33,194 bases of DNA from Sabulitectum sp964571965 (GTDB taxonomy: Bacteria; Fermentibacterota; Fermentibacteria; Fermentibacterales; JCC-6): NCBI GenBank assembly GCA_964571965.1, contig CAZNFQ010000013.1:1-33194 (forward strand), given 5' to 3'. The position numbers and the translations under genes were made by a program. The notes beneath the pieces were generated by a model, which was given only the letters and a program-made list of their open reading frames with translations, ran no database searches and was not told where the DNA came from. Positions 9,239 through 17,608 of this stretch are shown here, one piece after another; within the stretch, counting starts at the first letter, position 1; every line of letters starts with the position of its first letter.

Positions 9239-10533
9239 TAGAAGCCCTCCTTTTTCAGCCGGTCCACCAGTTTTGAAAGACCCACCGAGTTGCTCCCCTT
9301 GATGAGGATGGTGCAGCCTTCCGGGGCTTCATTTTTCAGAACTTCAAGGGCTTCCGCCCAGCTCTCCGAAGCCGTGCAGCCACTTACTCCAAGAACCTCT
9401 GCAGCGTGTCTGAAGTTCTTTCCCACAATGATCTTTTTCTCGAACCCCAGATCGTCGGCCAGTGAAAGTATTTCACGGTGACAGGCGTCTGTATCCTCTC
9501 CCAGTTCAAGCATGTCGCCCAGAACTGCGATCAGGTTCCCCCGGAAGGTGCTGGCAACGGACCTCAGACAGGCTCCTGTGGAATCCGGGTTGGCATTGTA
9601 GCTCTCATCCACGATTCTCCGGTTTCCTGTTTGGAAGATCTCTCCCCTTCCGGTGGCCGGTTCCACCTGAGACACCGCTTCAGCTGCATCAGCGGGTTCT
9701 ATTCCCATGCTGTCTGCGAAAGCAATGGCGCAAAGGGCGTTCTTCAGGTTGTGTTCTCCCGCATACTTCAGTTGCAGTTCGATTCCCCAGGGCATAGCGG
9801 TGCGGTTCTCAATCCAGCAGTCTCCCCCGGGACCGTGTGTAATAATGTCAAGCTCTCTCTCTTCGGCGGCCCTTGAAAGAATACTCTCACCTGCGGGAAT
9901 AACCGCTGTTCCGCCTGGTTCGGTGGTTAAGAGAAGCTCGGATTTAGCATGAGCAACATCTTCCAGAGAATGGAAGAACTCCATATGGGCCCGTCCAATG
10001 TTCGTTATGAGAGCATGATGGGGTCTTGAAGCCCAACCCAGCCTGAGGATTTCCCCCGGATGGTTCATTCCCATCTCCAGCACCAGAAATTCCGTATCCT
10101 CAGGGGTATTCAGCAGAGTCAGGGGAAGCCCCAGATGGTTGTTCAGGTTACCCTGTGTTTCACTTGTCAGGTAATGGCATGAAAGGGCTGCCGCTGCCAT
10201 TTTTCTGGTGGTGGTTTTCCCGCTGGAACCAGTGATACCCAGAATAGGGAAATCCATGGAATCCCTGGCCCAGGAACCGGCTTCGAGAAGTGCCTCTTCA
10301 ACGCTGTCCACCTCCAGAACGGCTCCGGTGAAGCCGTCCCTGGACACAACCGCAGCTCCACCTTCTCCGAGAACACCTGCCACGTAATTGTGCCCGTCGG
10401 TATTTTTTCCGGAAAGTGCGAAGAAAAGTGAACCTGGTGTGATCTCCCTTGAATCGATCACCACCCTGTCAAACAGATATTCCTCTTCGGCCGGACAGCC
10501 CAGCCTTGCAGCAAGTGACTTCAGCGACCGCAA
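9238..10533 (-). CDS. murF: UDP-MurNAc-tripeptide--D-alanyl-D-alanine ligase MurF
   Basis: MurF adds D-Ala-D-Ala to the UDP-MurNAc tripeptide, the last cytoplasmic step of the precursor. The 431-aa product shows the N-terminal MurF/MurE domain with DSREITPGSLFFALSG (27-42) and the ATP loop GITGSSGKTTT (99-109). The central domain has EMGMNHPGEI and ITNIGRAHMEFF, and the C-terminal domain VDESYNANPDS and LGDMLELG. I assign a TTG start at 10531-10533 because AGGGGG lies 5 nt before it and the domain begins there. The overlap with the end of murE is 13 nt. No ddl (D-Ala-D-Ala ligase) is present in the cluster. Confidence 0.95.
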   Translation of the reverse strand: MRSLKSLAARLGCPAEEEYLFDRVVIDSREITPGSLFFALSGKNTDGHNYVAGVLGEGGAAVVSRDGFTGAVLEVDSVEEALLEAGSWARDSMDFPILGITGSSGKTTTRKMAAAALSCHYLTSETQGNLNNHLGLPLTLLNTPEDTEFLVLEMGMNHPGEILRLGWASRPHHALITNIGRAHMEFFHSLEDVAHAKSELLLTTEPGGTAVIPAGESILSRAAEERELDIITHGPGGDCWIENRTAMPWGIELQLKYAGEHNLKNALCAIAFADSMGIEPADAAEAVSQVEPATGRGEIFQTGNRRIVDESYNANPDSTGACLRSVASTFRGNLIAVLGDMLELGEDTDACHREILSLADDLGFEKKIIVGKNFRHAAEVLGVSGCTASESWAEALEVLKNEAPEGCTILIKGSNSVGLSKLVDRLKKEGF

Positions 10534-11981
10534 TTGAACCCCCTGTTCCTTAGTGCTTCCCCGGCGTGTTCGCGATCGTCGAAATGTATCTTTTCCCTGC
10601 CCAGGATCTGATAATCTTCGTGACCTTTCCCGGCGATGATCACCACATCACCTTCCCCGGCCATTTCGATTGCCATGTGAATTGCCTTCTTCCTGTCCGG
10701 TTCCACAATGGGTGAACTCTCCGGGGGAAATCCTTTGAGTATGTCCCTGATGATTTTCTGGGGGTCCTCGGTTCTGGGATTGTCACTGGTTACGATTGCG
10801 AAGTCAGCTTCACGGTGTGCTATTTCCCCCATGAGAGGTCTCTTTCTGCTGTCTCTGTCTCCTCCGCAGCCGAAAACGGCGATGAGTCTTTTTTCTGCAA
10901 TGTTCTTTCCCTGTGAGAGAACCCTCTGGAGGGCATCGGGCGTGTGGGCATAGTCAACTGCAACCAGAAAATTCTGCCCGCAGTGCACGCTCTCCATCCT
11001 TCCGGGTACACCGGTGAAGGATTCCAGGGCTTCCGCAGCTTTTCCGGGTTCAATTCCCAGCTCTTCGGCTGCAGCCATGGCACCTGCGGCGTTGTAGATA
11101 TTGAACCTGCCCGGTGCCTTCATGGAAACTTCAGTTCGGACTCCGTCTTTAACCATTATGAACCGCGAGCCGTTGATTCCTGAAGATGCACAGGTTATTC
11201 TCCATGTGCAGTCCTCTTTTTCACCGAAGGTTCCTGCCCCGGGAATACGGGGCCAATTGGGAGCATATGCACCGATTACGCTTTTTCCGTTTTCCTTAAG
11301 AAGGGAAAACAGCTTCTTTTTAGTTTCCAGGTAATCTTCCATATCCCTGTGAAAATCCAGATGATCCTGGGAAATATTGGTGAAAACCGCCGCATCGAAG
11401 CGGACACTGGACACCCTGTCCAGGGCAAGAGCGTGGCTGGATACTTCCATTACGCAAGCCCTGTCGCCTGCGTCTGCCATTCTTCTCATGTAGGAAGCCA
11501 CCTCAAGAGAATCCGGTGTGGTAACGTCAGCTGGGATGGGAACGCCACCTGCGATATGTCCCACGGTTCCCATTATCCCGGTTCTTATTCCGTTTTTCTC
11601 GAGAATCCACCTCAGCATGTGAGCAGTGCTTGTCTTGCCGTTGGTGCCTGTTATTCCTACGGTTTTCAACTCCATCCATGGGCTTCCGTAAAAAACCGCG
11701 GAAAGACCTGCAAGCAGTTCCCTGTTGTTCCCCGTGGGATTAACCAGAATGCTTCTGTGTTTCATTCCGGTGAGAGGTCTTTCCACAATCACCGCTGCAG
11801 CTCCTGATTCAAGCGCCTGTTCAACAAAGGAATGTCCATCGGAAGAGAACCCCTTCACCGCAACGAAAAGCCAGTCTGCTTTCACTTTTCTGGAGTCATT
11901 GGTCACACCTTGAATGCTCTTGTCCTTTATTGAATTGTGAACCGGCACCCTGGTTTCAGCCAGCAGCTCAGTGAGATTCAT
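10521..11981 (-). CDS. murE: UDP-MurNAc-L-Ala-D-Glu--meso-diaminopimelate ligase MurE
   Basis: MurE adds the third residue of the peptidoglycan stem peptide. From the ATG at 11981 the product is 486 aa. It has the substrate region GVTNDSRKVKADWLFVA (25-41), the ATP loop GITGTNGKTST (109-119) and EVSSHALALDRV. The C-terminal GCGGDRDSRKRPLMG is followed by DNPR near residues 400-403. The DNPR motif marks enzymes that use meso-diaminopimelate rather than lysine, so the cell wall is of the Gram-negative type. The open frame extends 12 codons further, but GGAGG at about 11 nt before the chosen ATG and the start of homology support this one. It overlaps ftsI by 14 nt. Confidence 0.96.
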   Translation of the reverse strand: MNLTELLAETRVPVHNSIKDKSIQGVTNDSRKVKADWLFVAVKGFSSDGHSFVEQALESGAAAVIVERPLTGMKHRSILVNPTGNNRELLAGLSAVFYGSPWMELKTVGITGTNGKTSTAHMLRWILEKNGIRTGIMGTVGHIAGGVPIPADVTTPDSLEVASYMRRMADAGDRACVMEVSSHALALDRVSSVRFDAAVFTNISQDHLDFHRDMEDYLETKKKLFSLLKENGKSVIGAYAPNWPRIPGAGTFGEKEDCTWRITCASSGINGSRFIMVKDGVRTEVSMKAPGRFNIYNAAGAMAAAEELGIEPGKAAEALESFTGVPGRMESVHCGQNFLVAVDYAHTPDALQRVLSQGKNIAEKRLIAVFGCGGDRDSRKRPLMGEIAHREADFAIVTSDNPRTEDPQKIIRDILKGFPPESSPIVEPDRKKAIHMAIEMAGEGDVVIIAGKGHEDYQILGREKIHFDDREHAGEALRNRGFNCGR

Positions 11982-13686
11982 CGGTACACAGACCTCCTTC
12001 CGCCACCATGTTTGCACCCGGAAAGGGTTCGCCCAGAGCTATTTCCGGTGAAGTGGACACCACGCCGGATACGATGCGCTGAAAAACCGGTGCGGCCAGT
12101 GCGCTTCCCCACCTGTATTCGTATTCCGGCTGATCGAATACCACCACAAGCACAAGCCTTGGATCCTCAGCGGGAATCATTCCGGCAAATGCACTGAGAT
12201 ATCCGTTTTCCACCAGCCGTTCTGCGGTTCCCGTTTTCCCGGCTATGGTTACTCCCGGAACCGCGGCTGACGTTCCTGTGCCGGACTCAACCACTGCAGA
12301 AAGAACCTGCCTTACAGAAGCTGCGGTTTCAGTGGAAATAACCCTTCTGGTCGGTGAATCGGCCAGTGCCCTGAAAATTCCGTTCTCGAGGGTCGCACTT
12401 ACAAGCCTGGGCCTGTGCATGAGACCTCCGTTGGCAATGGCACTGTAAGCCATGGCGATCTGCAGAGGAGTTGCGGACACCTCCTGGCCTATGGCGAGGT
12501 TTGCACTGGAAAGACCGGACCACTGATCGGTTTCTTTAAGAAGACCGCTCTGCTCAGAGGGGAAATCCACCCTGGTCTTTTCTCCGAATCCGAATGCACG
12601 GCACCGGGAAAAGAACTCCTCGTCGGGGATCCTGCTTGCAAGCTCAACGGTTCCCACGTTGCTTGAATGGGCAATAACACCCGTTAGATCGAGAACAGCA
12701 TTCATGGGGTGACTGTCATTTATCCGGTGACCGTAGATCTCAACGAAGGAAGACGTGCAGTCAAAGGAGTCGGAGAGACATGCGAATCCCCCCTCCAGGG
12801 CGGCGGCAAGTGTAATTGCCTTGAATACGGAGCCCGGTTCGGTAGAGCTCTGAACACAGTGGTTCATGGCCAGAGTTCCATTTTCATTGTAAACAGGATA
12901 GCTGGCCATGGCCAGTATGTCACCGTTCCGGGGATCCACCATAACAGCGGCACCCCAGCTGGAACCGGAGTAATCCACTGCAGCCTGAAGCTCCCTCTGA
13001 GCTATCTCCTGATATCTGGCATCTATCGTGAGCAGCAGATTTCTGCCGTTCACAGGGGGAATGTTGTCCGCTTCGCTGTCGAGGGTACTGAAACCGCTCC
13101 AGGCACTTGCCTGATAGTAGCTGATACCGTCGGTGCCCTTGAGGATGTCATCCATCTGATATTCGAGCCCCTGGGACACATTGGCATTGTAGGTTCCTAT
13201 CACCGGGGTCATTACAGAATCCATGGGATAGATCCTGCTGGTAACGAAGCTGCAGTCCACGTATCTGGACATGGAATCCATTATTCCAGCGGCATACTCC
13301 CATGGGACGTTTCCTGCAAGGATCTGATTGCAGCCGTTTGGGTTCAAGGGCAGGGGTGCCGTAAGGTACTCGCCGAGTTTACAGGCGAACGTCTCCACCT
13401 CTGACTCCCTTCCGGCAGGAACATTGGGCCAGTAAACGCTGAATGAAGCCTCGGTGAGATTTCCTGCGAGAAGATACCCGTTCCTGTCGAATATTTCTCC
13501 TCTTCTTGCCTGAACCTCCACTTTTATGTTCTGCTGTTCATCTGCTCTTGCAGCATATTCGGCATGGTGTTTTATCTGAATACCAGCCAGCTTGGCGGTG
13601 ACAAGGAGCAGAAACACTCCCGACAGGATCATGAAGAAACCGATTCTGGCGGAGACCCTGTCCATACTGGTCACCGAAGAATTCAC
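11968..13686 (-). CDS. ftsI: Septal transpeptidase FtsI (class B penicillin-binding protein 3)
   Basis: FtsI cross-links septal peptidoglycan and is the partner of FtsW. The 572-aa product has a short cytoplasmic start, one membrane helix (about 15-37), and the class B N-terminal domain beginning RRGEIFDRNG (61-70). The transpeptidase domain has the active-site SVFK at 286-289, the SSN motif at 341-343 and KTG at 484-486. No PASTA domains follow. The GTG start at 13686 overlaps the ftsL stop (GTGA) and has GGAGG 7 nt upstream; a later ATG at 13665 is less likely. The organism should be sensitive to beta-lactams that target PBP3, as an inference. Confidence 0.96.
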   Translation of the reverse strand: MNSSVTSMDRVSARIGFFMILSGVFLLLVTAKLAGIQIKHHAEYAARADEQQNIKVEVQARRGEIFDRNGYLLAGNLTEASFSVYWPNVPAGRESEVETFACKLGEYLTAPLPLNPNGCNQILAGNVPWEYAAGIMDSMSRYVDCSFVTSRIYPMDSVMTPVIGTYNANVSQGLEYQMDDILKGTDGISYYQASAWSGFSTLDSEADNIPPVNGRNLLLTIDARYQEIAQRELQAAVDYSGSSWGAAVMVDPRNGDILAMASYPVYNENGTLAMNHCVQSSTEPGSVFKAITLAAALEGGFACLSDSFDCTSSFVEIYGHRINDSHPMNAVLDLTGVIAHSSNVGTVELASRIPDEEFFSRCRAFGFGEKTRVDFPSEQSGLLKETDQWSGLSSANLAIGQEVSATPLQIAMAYSAIANGGLMHRPRLVSATLENGIFRALADSPTRRVISTETAASVRQVLSAVVESGTGTSAAVPGVTIAGKTGTAERLVENGYLSAFAGMIPAEDPRLVLVVVFDQPEYEYRWGSALAAPVFQRIVSGVVSTSPEIALGEPFPGANMVAEGGLCTDESH

Positions 13687-13958
13687 TTCTCCACCTCCAT
13701 GAGCATGAAATTTTCAAGGGGAAGAGGTGAAAGGCCCAGGGCTGTACCCGCCTCCCTGAGTCTTGCCGGGGATTCGAGAACCGCAATTCTGGAGATAAGC
13801 GCCTGCCTTGTTCTGCCGAGGCTGTCCATTCTGGCTGTTTCTGAAGAGTACTCCACCGATGCCGCAAGGAAAAAGTTCCTGCTTATCAGCTGTGCCACGA
13901 AAACGAACATCAGCCCCACAGCAGTTATTATCAGGAACCTCTTGCCGTATTTGATCAA
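13683..13958 (-). CDS. ftsL: Cell division protein FtsL
   Basis: FtsL is a small bitopic divisome protein that forms a coiled coil with FtsB and binds FtsQ. The frame is open back to 14147, but that part overlaps rsmH and has no FtsL character. A TTG at 13956-13958 overlaps the rsmH stop (TTGA), has GGGGGT about 8 nt upstream, and gives a 91-aa protein of typical FtsL size: a basic start (IKYGKRF), one membrane helix (about 7-25), a heptad-like periplasmic stretch, and an LGLSPLPLENF-like C-terminus. FtsL sequences are poorly conserved, so the name rests on topology, size and the slot between rsmH and ftsI. Confidence 0.85.
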   Translation of the reverse strand: MIKYGKRFLIITAVGLMFVFVAQLISRNFFLAASVEYSSETARMDSLGRTRQALISRIAVLESPARLREAGTALGLSPLPLENFMLMEVEK

Positions 13959-14806
13959 AGCCTTACCCCCAGCCTCAGCCTGGCGCTGCGTGATCTTGAG
14001 TTGCTGCGCTTCTCTGCCTGTGAGGGAAGCATCCAGGGGGGGTCGAACTGGGAGAAATGTTCGGAATCCCTGAAATGAAGCTTGATCATTCTGTCTTCCA
14101 GGGAGTGAAAGGTAAGAATTGCAATCCTGCACCCGGAAGCTGTCCATGTATGCATTTCCGAAAGAAGTTTTTCAAGGTGATCAAGCTCACCGTTAATGTA
14201 TATCCTGAAAGCCTGGAATACCCTTGCCAGGGGCTTTACCGGGTTTCCCTTTACCACAGAGCGAACGGCTCTGCTCAAGTCGTCGGTGGTTTTCATGGGG
14301 CCGGCCCTTTTTATCTCCCTGGCGATTACCCTGGACCTTCCTTCTTCGCCGTACCTGTAGATGATGTCGGCTATCTGCTTTTCCGTAAGTGTGCCGAGAA
14401 CCGAGTACAGAGGTTTTCCCTCATCCCTGTTGAAACGCATGTCAAGCGGGGCGCTGCTTCTGTGGGAAAAGCCTCTGTCAGAACTGTCAAGCTGAATGGA
14501 ACTGAGACCAAGATCGAAAAGCGCCGCACCTGCAGGAGCATATTCGTTTTCTTCAATCTCCACGGGAATGGCAACATAGCTCTCCGGGAACACGCGTACA
14601 TTGGTTCCTTCGAACAGCTCGGACAGCCTGGAGGAAGCGGAAGGATCCCTCTCGAAAGCAAGGATGTCAGCTTTGGGAAATGCCGCTCTGAGCAGTTCCG
14701 TATGGCCGCCTCCGCCTGCAGTTCCGTCCACCACCGTTGCACATGAACCCGCCTGGAGATATTCCACTATCTCCCGGGGCATGACCGGTGTGTGACCAGG
14801 TTCCAT
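13955..14806 (-). CDS. rsmH: 16S rRNA (cytosine1402-N4)-methyltransferase RsmH (MraW)
   Basis: RsmH uses S-adenosylmethionine to methylate N4 of C1402 in the ribosomal P site. The 283-aa product begins with the conserved HTPVMPREIVEYL and the AdoMet loop DGTAGGGGHTE (about 27-37). It continues with LFDLGLSSIQLDSSDRGFS and ends with CRIAILTFHSLEDRMIK followed by a basic RSRSARLR tail; all are RsmH signatures. The ATG at 14806 lies 7 nt from AGGGAG. A TTG one codon earlier (14809) is also in frame but badly spaced. It sits 11 nt after mraZ, the almost universal arrangement. Confidence 0.97.
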   Translation of the reverse strand: MEPGHTPVMPREIVEYLQAGSCATVVDGTAGGGGHTELLRAAFPKADILAFERDPSASSRLSELFEGTNVRVFPESYVAIPVEIEENEYAPAGAALFDLGLSSIQLDSSDRGFSHRSSAPLDMRFNRDEGKPLYSVLGTLTEKQIADIIYRYGEEGRSRVIAREIKRAGPMKTTDDLSRAVRSVVKGNPVKPLARVFQAFRIYINGELDHLEKLLSEMHTWTASGCRIAILTFHSLEDRMIKLHFRDSEHFSQFDPPWMLPSQAEKRSNSRSRSARLRLGVRL

Positions 14807-14817
14807 CAATGCACTCC

Positions 14818-15252
14818 CTACAGAGGCAGATCAAGATCCTCGGCGATTTCCTCACAGGAGAGCTCTGAATCATCGATGTAGGCTTCGTACCTTTCAGGAT
14901 GCCAGAGCTCGATAACGTCGAATCGCCCAAGGAACATGACCTCGCCTGTTATTCCCGCCTTCATTGCCAGTTCAGCTGGAATTGAGATCCGTCCCTGGGA
15001 ATCAACACTGACCGCTTTCAGGTTCTGAGCAAGACTTCGGTAGAGGTACCTTGTTTTCTTGCTGCGGGGCTGAGAGAGAAGTTTCTCTTCCAGCTCCTGC
15101 CATCTCTGTGAGGGGTAAAGCACGAGACAACCCTCCATGCCCATGTTCAGATAGATGTCCTCGGCTGTGAGTTGTCTTCTGAACTGGGCGGGGATGCTGA
15201 CCCGTCCCTTTTCATCCAGAGTGTGGGTGTGTGTACCAATGAAAGCTGCCAT
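14818..15252 (-). CDS. mraZ: Transcriptional regulator MraZ
   Basis: MraZ is a ring-forming DNA-binding protein that represses its own dcw operon. From the ATG at 15252 the product is 144 aa, the usual size. It has two tandem AbrB-like half domains, each with the DXXGR core (DEKGRVSIP near residues 12-20 and DSQGRISIP in the second half). The frame continues eight codons upstream, but AAGGGA lies 5 nt before the chosen ATG and MraZ proteins start this way. Direct TGGG(A/T) repeats lie immediately upstream and fit its own operator. The C-terminus (EEIAEDLDLPL) is acidic. Confidence 0.97.
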   Translation of the reverse strand: MAAFIGTHTHTLDEKGRVSIPAQFRRQLTAEDIYLNMGMEGCLVLYPSQRWQELEEKLLSQPRSKKTRYLYRSLAQNLKAVSVDSQGRISIPAELAMKAGITGEVMFLGRFDVIELWHPERYEAYIDDSELSCEEIAEDLDLPL

Positions 15253-15271
15253 ACTGTTCCCTTCCTCAGCT

Positions 15272-15300
15272 ATCATTGTCCCACTTTATCCCACTGTCAA
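15272..15300 (-). promoter_or_regulatory. Promoter of the dcw operon
   Basis: On the minus strand a perfect TTGACA (15300-15295) is followed after exactly 17 bp by AATGAT (15277-15272), which matches four of six bases of the sigma-70 -10 consensus. Transcription would begin near 15265, leaving a short leader that still includes the mraZ ribosome site. No other strong promoter was seen inside the tightly packed dcw genes. Confidence 0.75.
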
Positions 15301-15324
15301 CCCATTACATCCCATTTTATCCCA
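15279..15324 (-). promoter_or_regulatory. MraZ operator: five TGGG boxes at about 10-bp spacing
   Basis: On the minus strand there are five boxes: GTGGGA or ATGGGA at 15320-15324, 15310-15314, 15289-15293 and 15279-15283, and a variant ATGGGT at 15300-15304. Box-to-box distances are 10, 10, 11 and 10 bp, so all face one side of the helix. MraZ is known to bind TGGGN repeats with about 5-nt gaps upstream of mraZ. Here the boxes flank and overlap the -35 element and spacer, so binding should block RNA polymerase. Five boxes is more than the three or four commonly described. Confidence 0.88.
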
Positions 15325-15339
15325 CTAGCTAATTTTGAC

Positions 15340-15369
15340 AAAAAAAGAAACGGGTCTTGAAAACCCGTT
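15340..15369 (-). terminator. Rho-independent terminator of the polysaccharide operon
   Basis: Read on the minus strand, AACGGGT (15369-15363), a 7-nt loop, ACCCGTT (15355-15349) form a perfect 7-bp stem followed by TCTTTTTTT. It lies about 40 nt after the kinase stop codon and directly before the dcw operator, so it isolates the two operons. Confidence 0.88.
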
Positions 15370-15409
15370 CAGCTAATGCTATAGATATGCTGTATAACCA
15401 GTTAGACCA

Positions 15410-17608
15410 TCAGTCGTCTTCGTAATAGTATTTGTACCTGTATCCGTAGTAACTGTAGGATGTGTAGTTCCTCACGGGATCGAAATCGTTTATCACCGCT
15501 CCAGCCATATGGGCACCTGATCTTATGAGCTTCTGCCAGACCCCCTGAACCACTTTCTGCTGTACCTTTCCGCTCCTGCTCACCAGAAGAACGGTATCCA
15601 CATTGGGGGCAATGGAAACGGCATCGGTAACCACGGCGGCAGGGGGACTGTCGACGATGAGAAGATCGCAGAGTTCTGACAGTTCCTTGAAAATACCCTT
15701 CCGGACAGCAGCCTGTATGATCTCGGAAGGATTCGGGGGAACATGGCCGCTGCATATCACCGAAAGTCCGTCCACTCCAGTTTTCTTCACGATTTCAGAG
15801 ATATCGGTCTTACCCACCACAAACTCTGTGAATCCCGGTTTCCTCTGAAAACCGAATATCTTGTTGACCACGGGACGACGCAGATCACAGTCCAGAAGAA
15901 TGACCTTCTTTCCTGCCTGGGCCTCTGCCACGGCAAGATTGGAAGAAATGCTCGATTTTCCCTCCTGGGGTCCGGAGCTTGTTATCAGAAGTGTTTTCAC
16001 AGGCTCATCGGGTCTGGCGAAGGAAAGACTTGTGCGAAGATCTCTCATAGCCTCAGAGGCAGGAGATTTCGGGTGTTCCAGTATGGAAAGGGATAGTTTT
16101 CCCCCTTCCGATTTCATCTGAAAACTGGGAATGACCCCTATAAGAGGAATACCATACTTCTCGAGGTGCTCTGGACTGCGAACGCTGCTGTCCATCTGAC
16201 TGAGAAGAAAGACGATGCCTATCCCCGCAGCGAGACCCACTAGAATTCCCATTATCAGATTTCTTCTGGTGGTGGGTTTTATCATGCCGCCGGGCAGAGC
16301 GGTGTCCACGATGGTTACATTTCCCATCTGTCCGACCTCGGCTATACGTACCTCTTCGAATCGTGTTCTCAGAAGAATGTATATGTTTTCGTTCACCGTT
16401 CTGTTCCGCTCAAGGGAAACAAGCTGGTACTGCATCTCAGGGAGATCGGAAACAGTGCCTGATAGCTCTTCTACAACCCTGGAAAGAGCCTGGGCCCTGG
16501 CGTTATATGACCTGTACTCACCCTCGGCTGATGCAATGGAGGTAACAAGCCCCTCTATTCCCCTCTCCGGATCCTGGGGATAATCCATTCCCGGTATGGA
16601 GCTCAGGGCATCGGTAAGTTCCTGCCGGCGGGTATTGATTCTCTGCTCCATGGCCGTAACCGGGTCCGAATCGGGAGCTGCCCCCTGGGACAGAAGGGTT
16701 GCCCTGGCGCCTTCGTAGGAAGCAAGATCACTCTGTATCTGCCTTATGTACTCGGTGTTGGCATTGATCATATCCGAAGCCATACGTTCGCGCTGTTCCC
16801 CTAGAAGTCCTGTCAGGTAATCCCTGCGCACTCTTGCAGAGGCTGCATCAGTCAATGCTGAACGCATCTGTGTTTCGAAATTCGCCAGGTTGCTTATGAG
16901 ATTCCTGGTTTCCGTATCTATATCGGTTATTCCATTGGCTTCCTTGTATAGCAGGAGGGCGTTCTCGGAGGTTTCAAGCTGAGCTGCCATCTGCCCCAGC
17001 TGTTCCTCCAGGAAAAGCCTGACCTCCCTGTTCTCTCCTCTGGCCTGCCTCTGGTTCCATCTGTAGTAAACGTGAAGGACAAGATTCGTTATTACCGCAG
17101 AGGCCTCGGGACTGTACCCGGTACCGGTGAGCACGAAAAAGTCCGTATCCTTTATCCAGCTCACTGAAACATGTGATTGAGCTATTCCCACAAGACCGTT
17201 TCTTATGAACTGCTGCGGGGGAACGTTCCAGTGAAAAAGAATCGAGATCAGGCTGTCGGAGTCGGGGGAATGAAGAACTGAGTCGGCAACCTGCTCCGCC
17301 ATTGCCCTGCTGTTGATCAGATGGATCTGATCGTTCCTTATGGCATCCATCTGGAACCACGAGGTCCCCGGCATATCAAGCGTTCTTGCCATACTGTTGT
17401 CGCTGGTATAGATGAAGGTGGAACTGGAACTGTACACAGGCCGTGTAGTTTTGTTAACGTATCCTGCAGCCAGAAGCCCTGCCAGAACGAAGGCAAGGAT
17501 GATCCATTTACCCCTGCGGAGCATCCACAGGTAGTAGCTCAGGTCTATTGACTCCTCTTCCCTGGGCTCCGGGGAACCCGGATAGATGCCGGTGGGATTG
17601 GGGTTCAT
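15410..17608 (-). CDS. Wzc-type bacterial tyrosine kinase, polysaccharide co-polymerase
   Basis: This inner-membrane protein should control chain length or export of an exopolysaccharide and autophosphorylate on tyrosine. From the ATG at 17608 it has 732 aa: a Wzz domain with a first helix (about 35-51), a long periplasmic helical/coiled-coil part, a second helix (about 450-470), then a cytoplasmic BY-kinase. Walker A is SSGPQEGKSS (544-553, Lys551), Walker A' is VILLDCDLRRP, and Walker B is LLIVDSPP (about 646-653). The tail holds nine tyrosines in the last 18 residues, the usual autophosphorylation cluster. The start overlaps the preceding SLBB gene stop (ATGA). The 25 codons upstream of this ATG lie within that gene and are not used. 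Confidence 0.93.
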   Translation of the reverse strand: MNPNPTGIYPGSPEPREEESIDLSYYLWMLRRGKWIILAFVLAGLLAAGYVNKTTRPVYSSSSTFIYTSDNSMARTLDMPGTSWFQMDAIRNDQIHLINSRAMAEQVADSVLHSPDSDSLISILFHWNVPPQQFIRNGLVGIAQSHVSVSWIKDTDFFVLTGTGYSPEASAVITNLVLHVYYRWNQRQARGENREVRLFLEEQLGQMAAQLETSENALLLYKEANGITDIDTETRNLISNLANFETQMRSALTDAASARVRRDYLTGLLGEQRERMASDMINANTEYIRQIQSDLASYEGARATLLSQGAAPDSDPVTAMEQRINTRRQELTDALSSIPGMDYPQDPERGIEGLVTSIASAEGEYRSYNARAQALSRVVEELSGTVSDLPEMQYQLVSLERNRTVNENIYILLRTRFEEVRIAEVGQMGNVTIVDTALPGGMIKPTTRRNLIMGILVGLAAGIGIVFLLSQMDSSVRSPEHLEKYGIPLIGVIPSFQMKSEGGKLSLSILEHPKSPASEAMRDLRTSLSFARPDEPVKTLLITSSGPQEGKSSISSNLAVAEAQAGKKVILLDCDLRRPVVNKIFGFQRKPGFTEFVVGKTDISEIVKKTGVDGLSVICSGHVPPNPSEIIQAAVRKGIFKELSELCDLLIVDSPPAAVVTDAVSIAPNVDTVLLVSRSGKVQQKVVQGVWQKLIRSGAHMAGAVINDFDPVRNYTSYSYYGYRYKYYYEDD

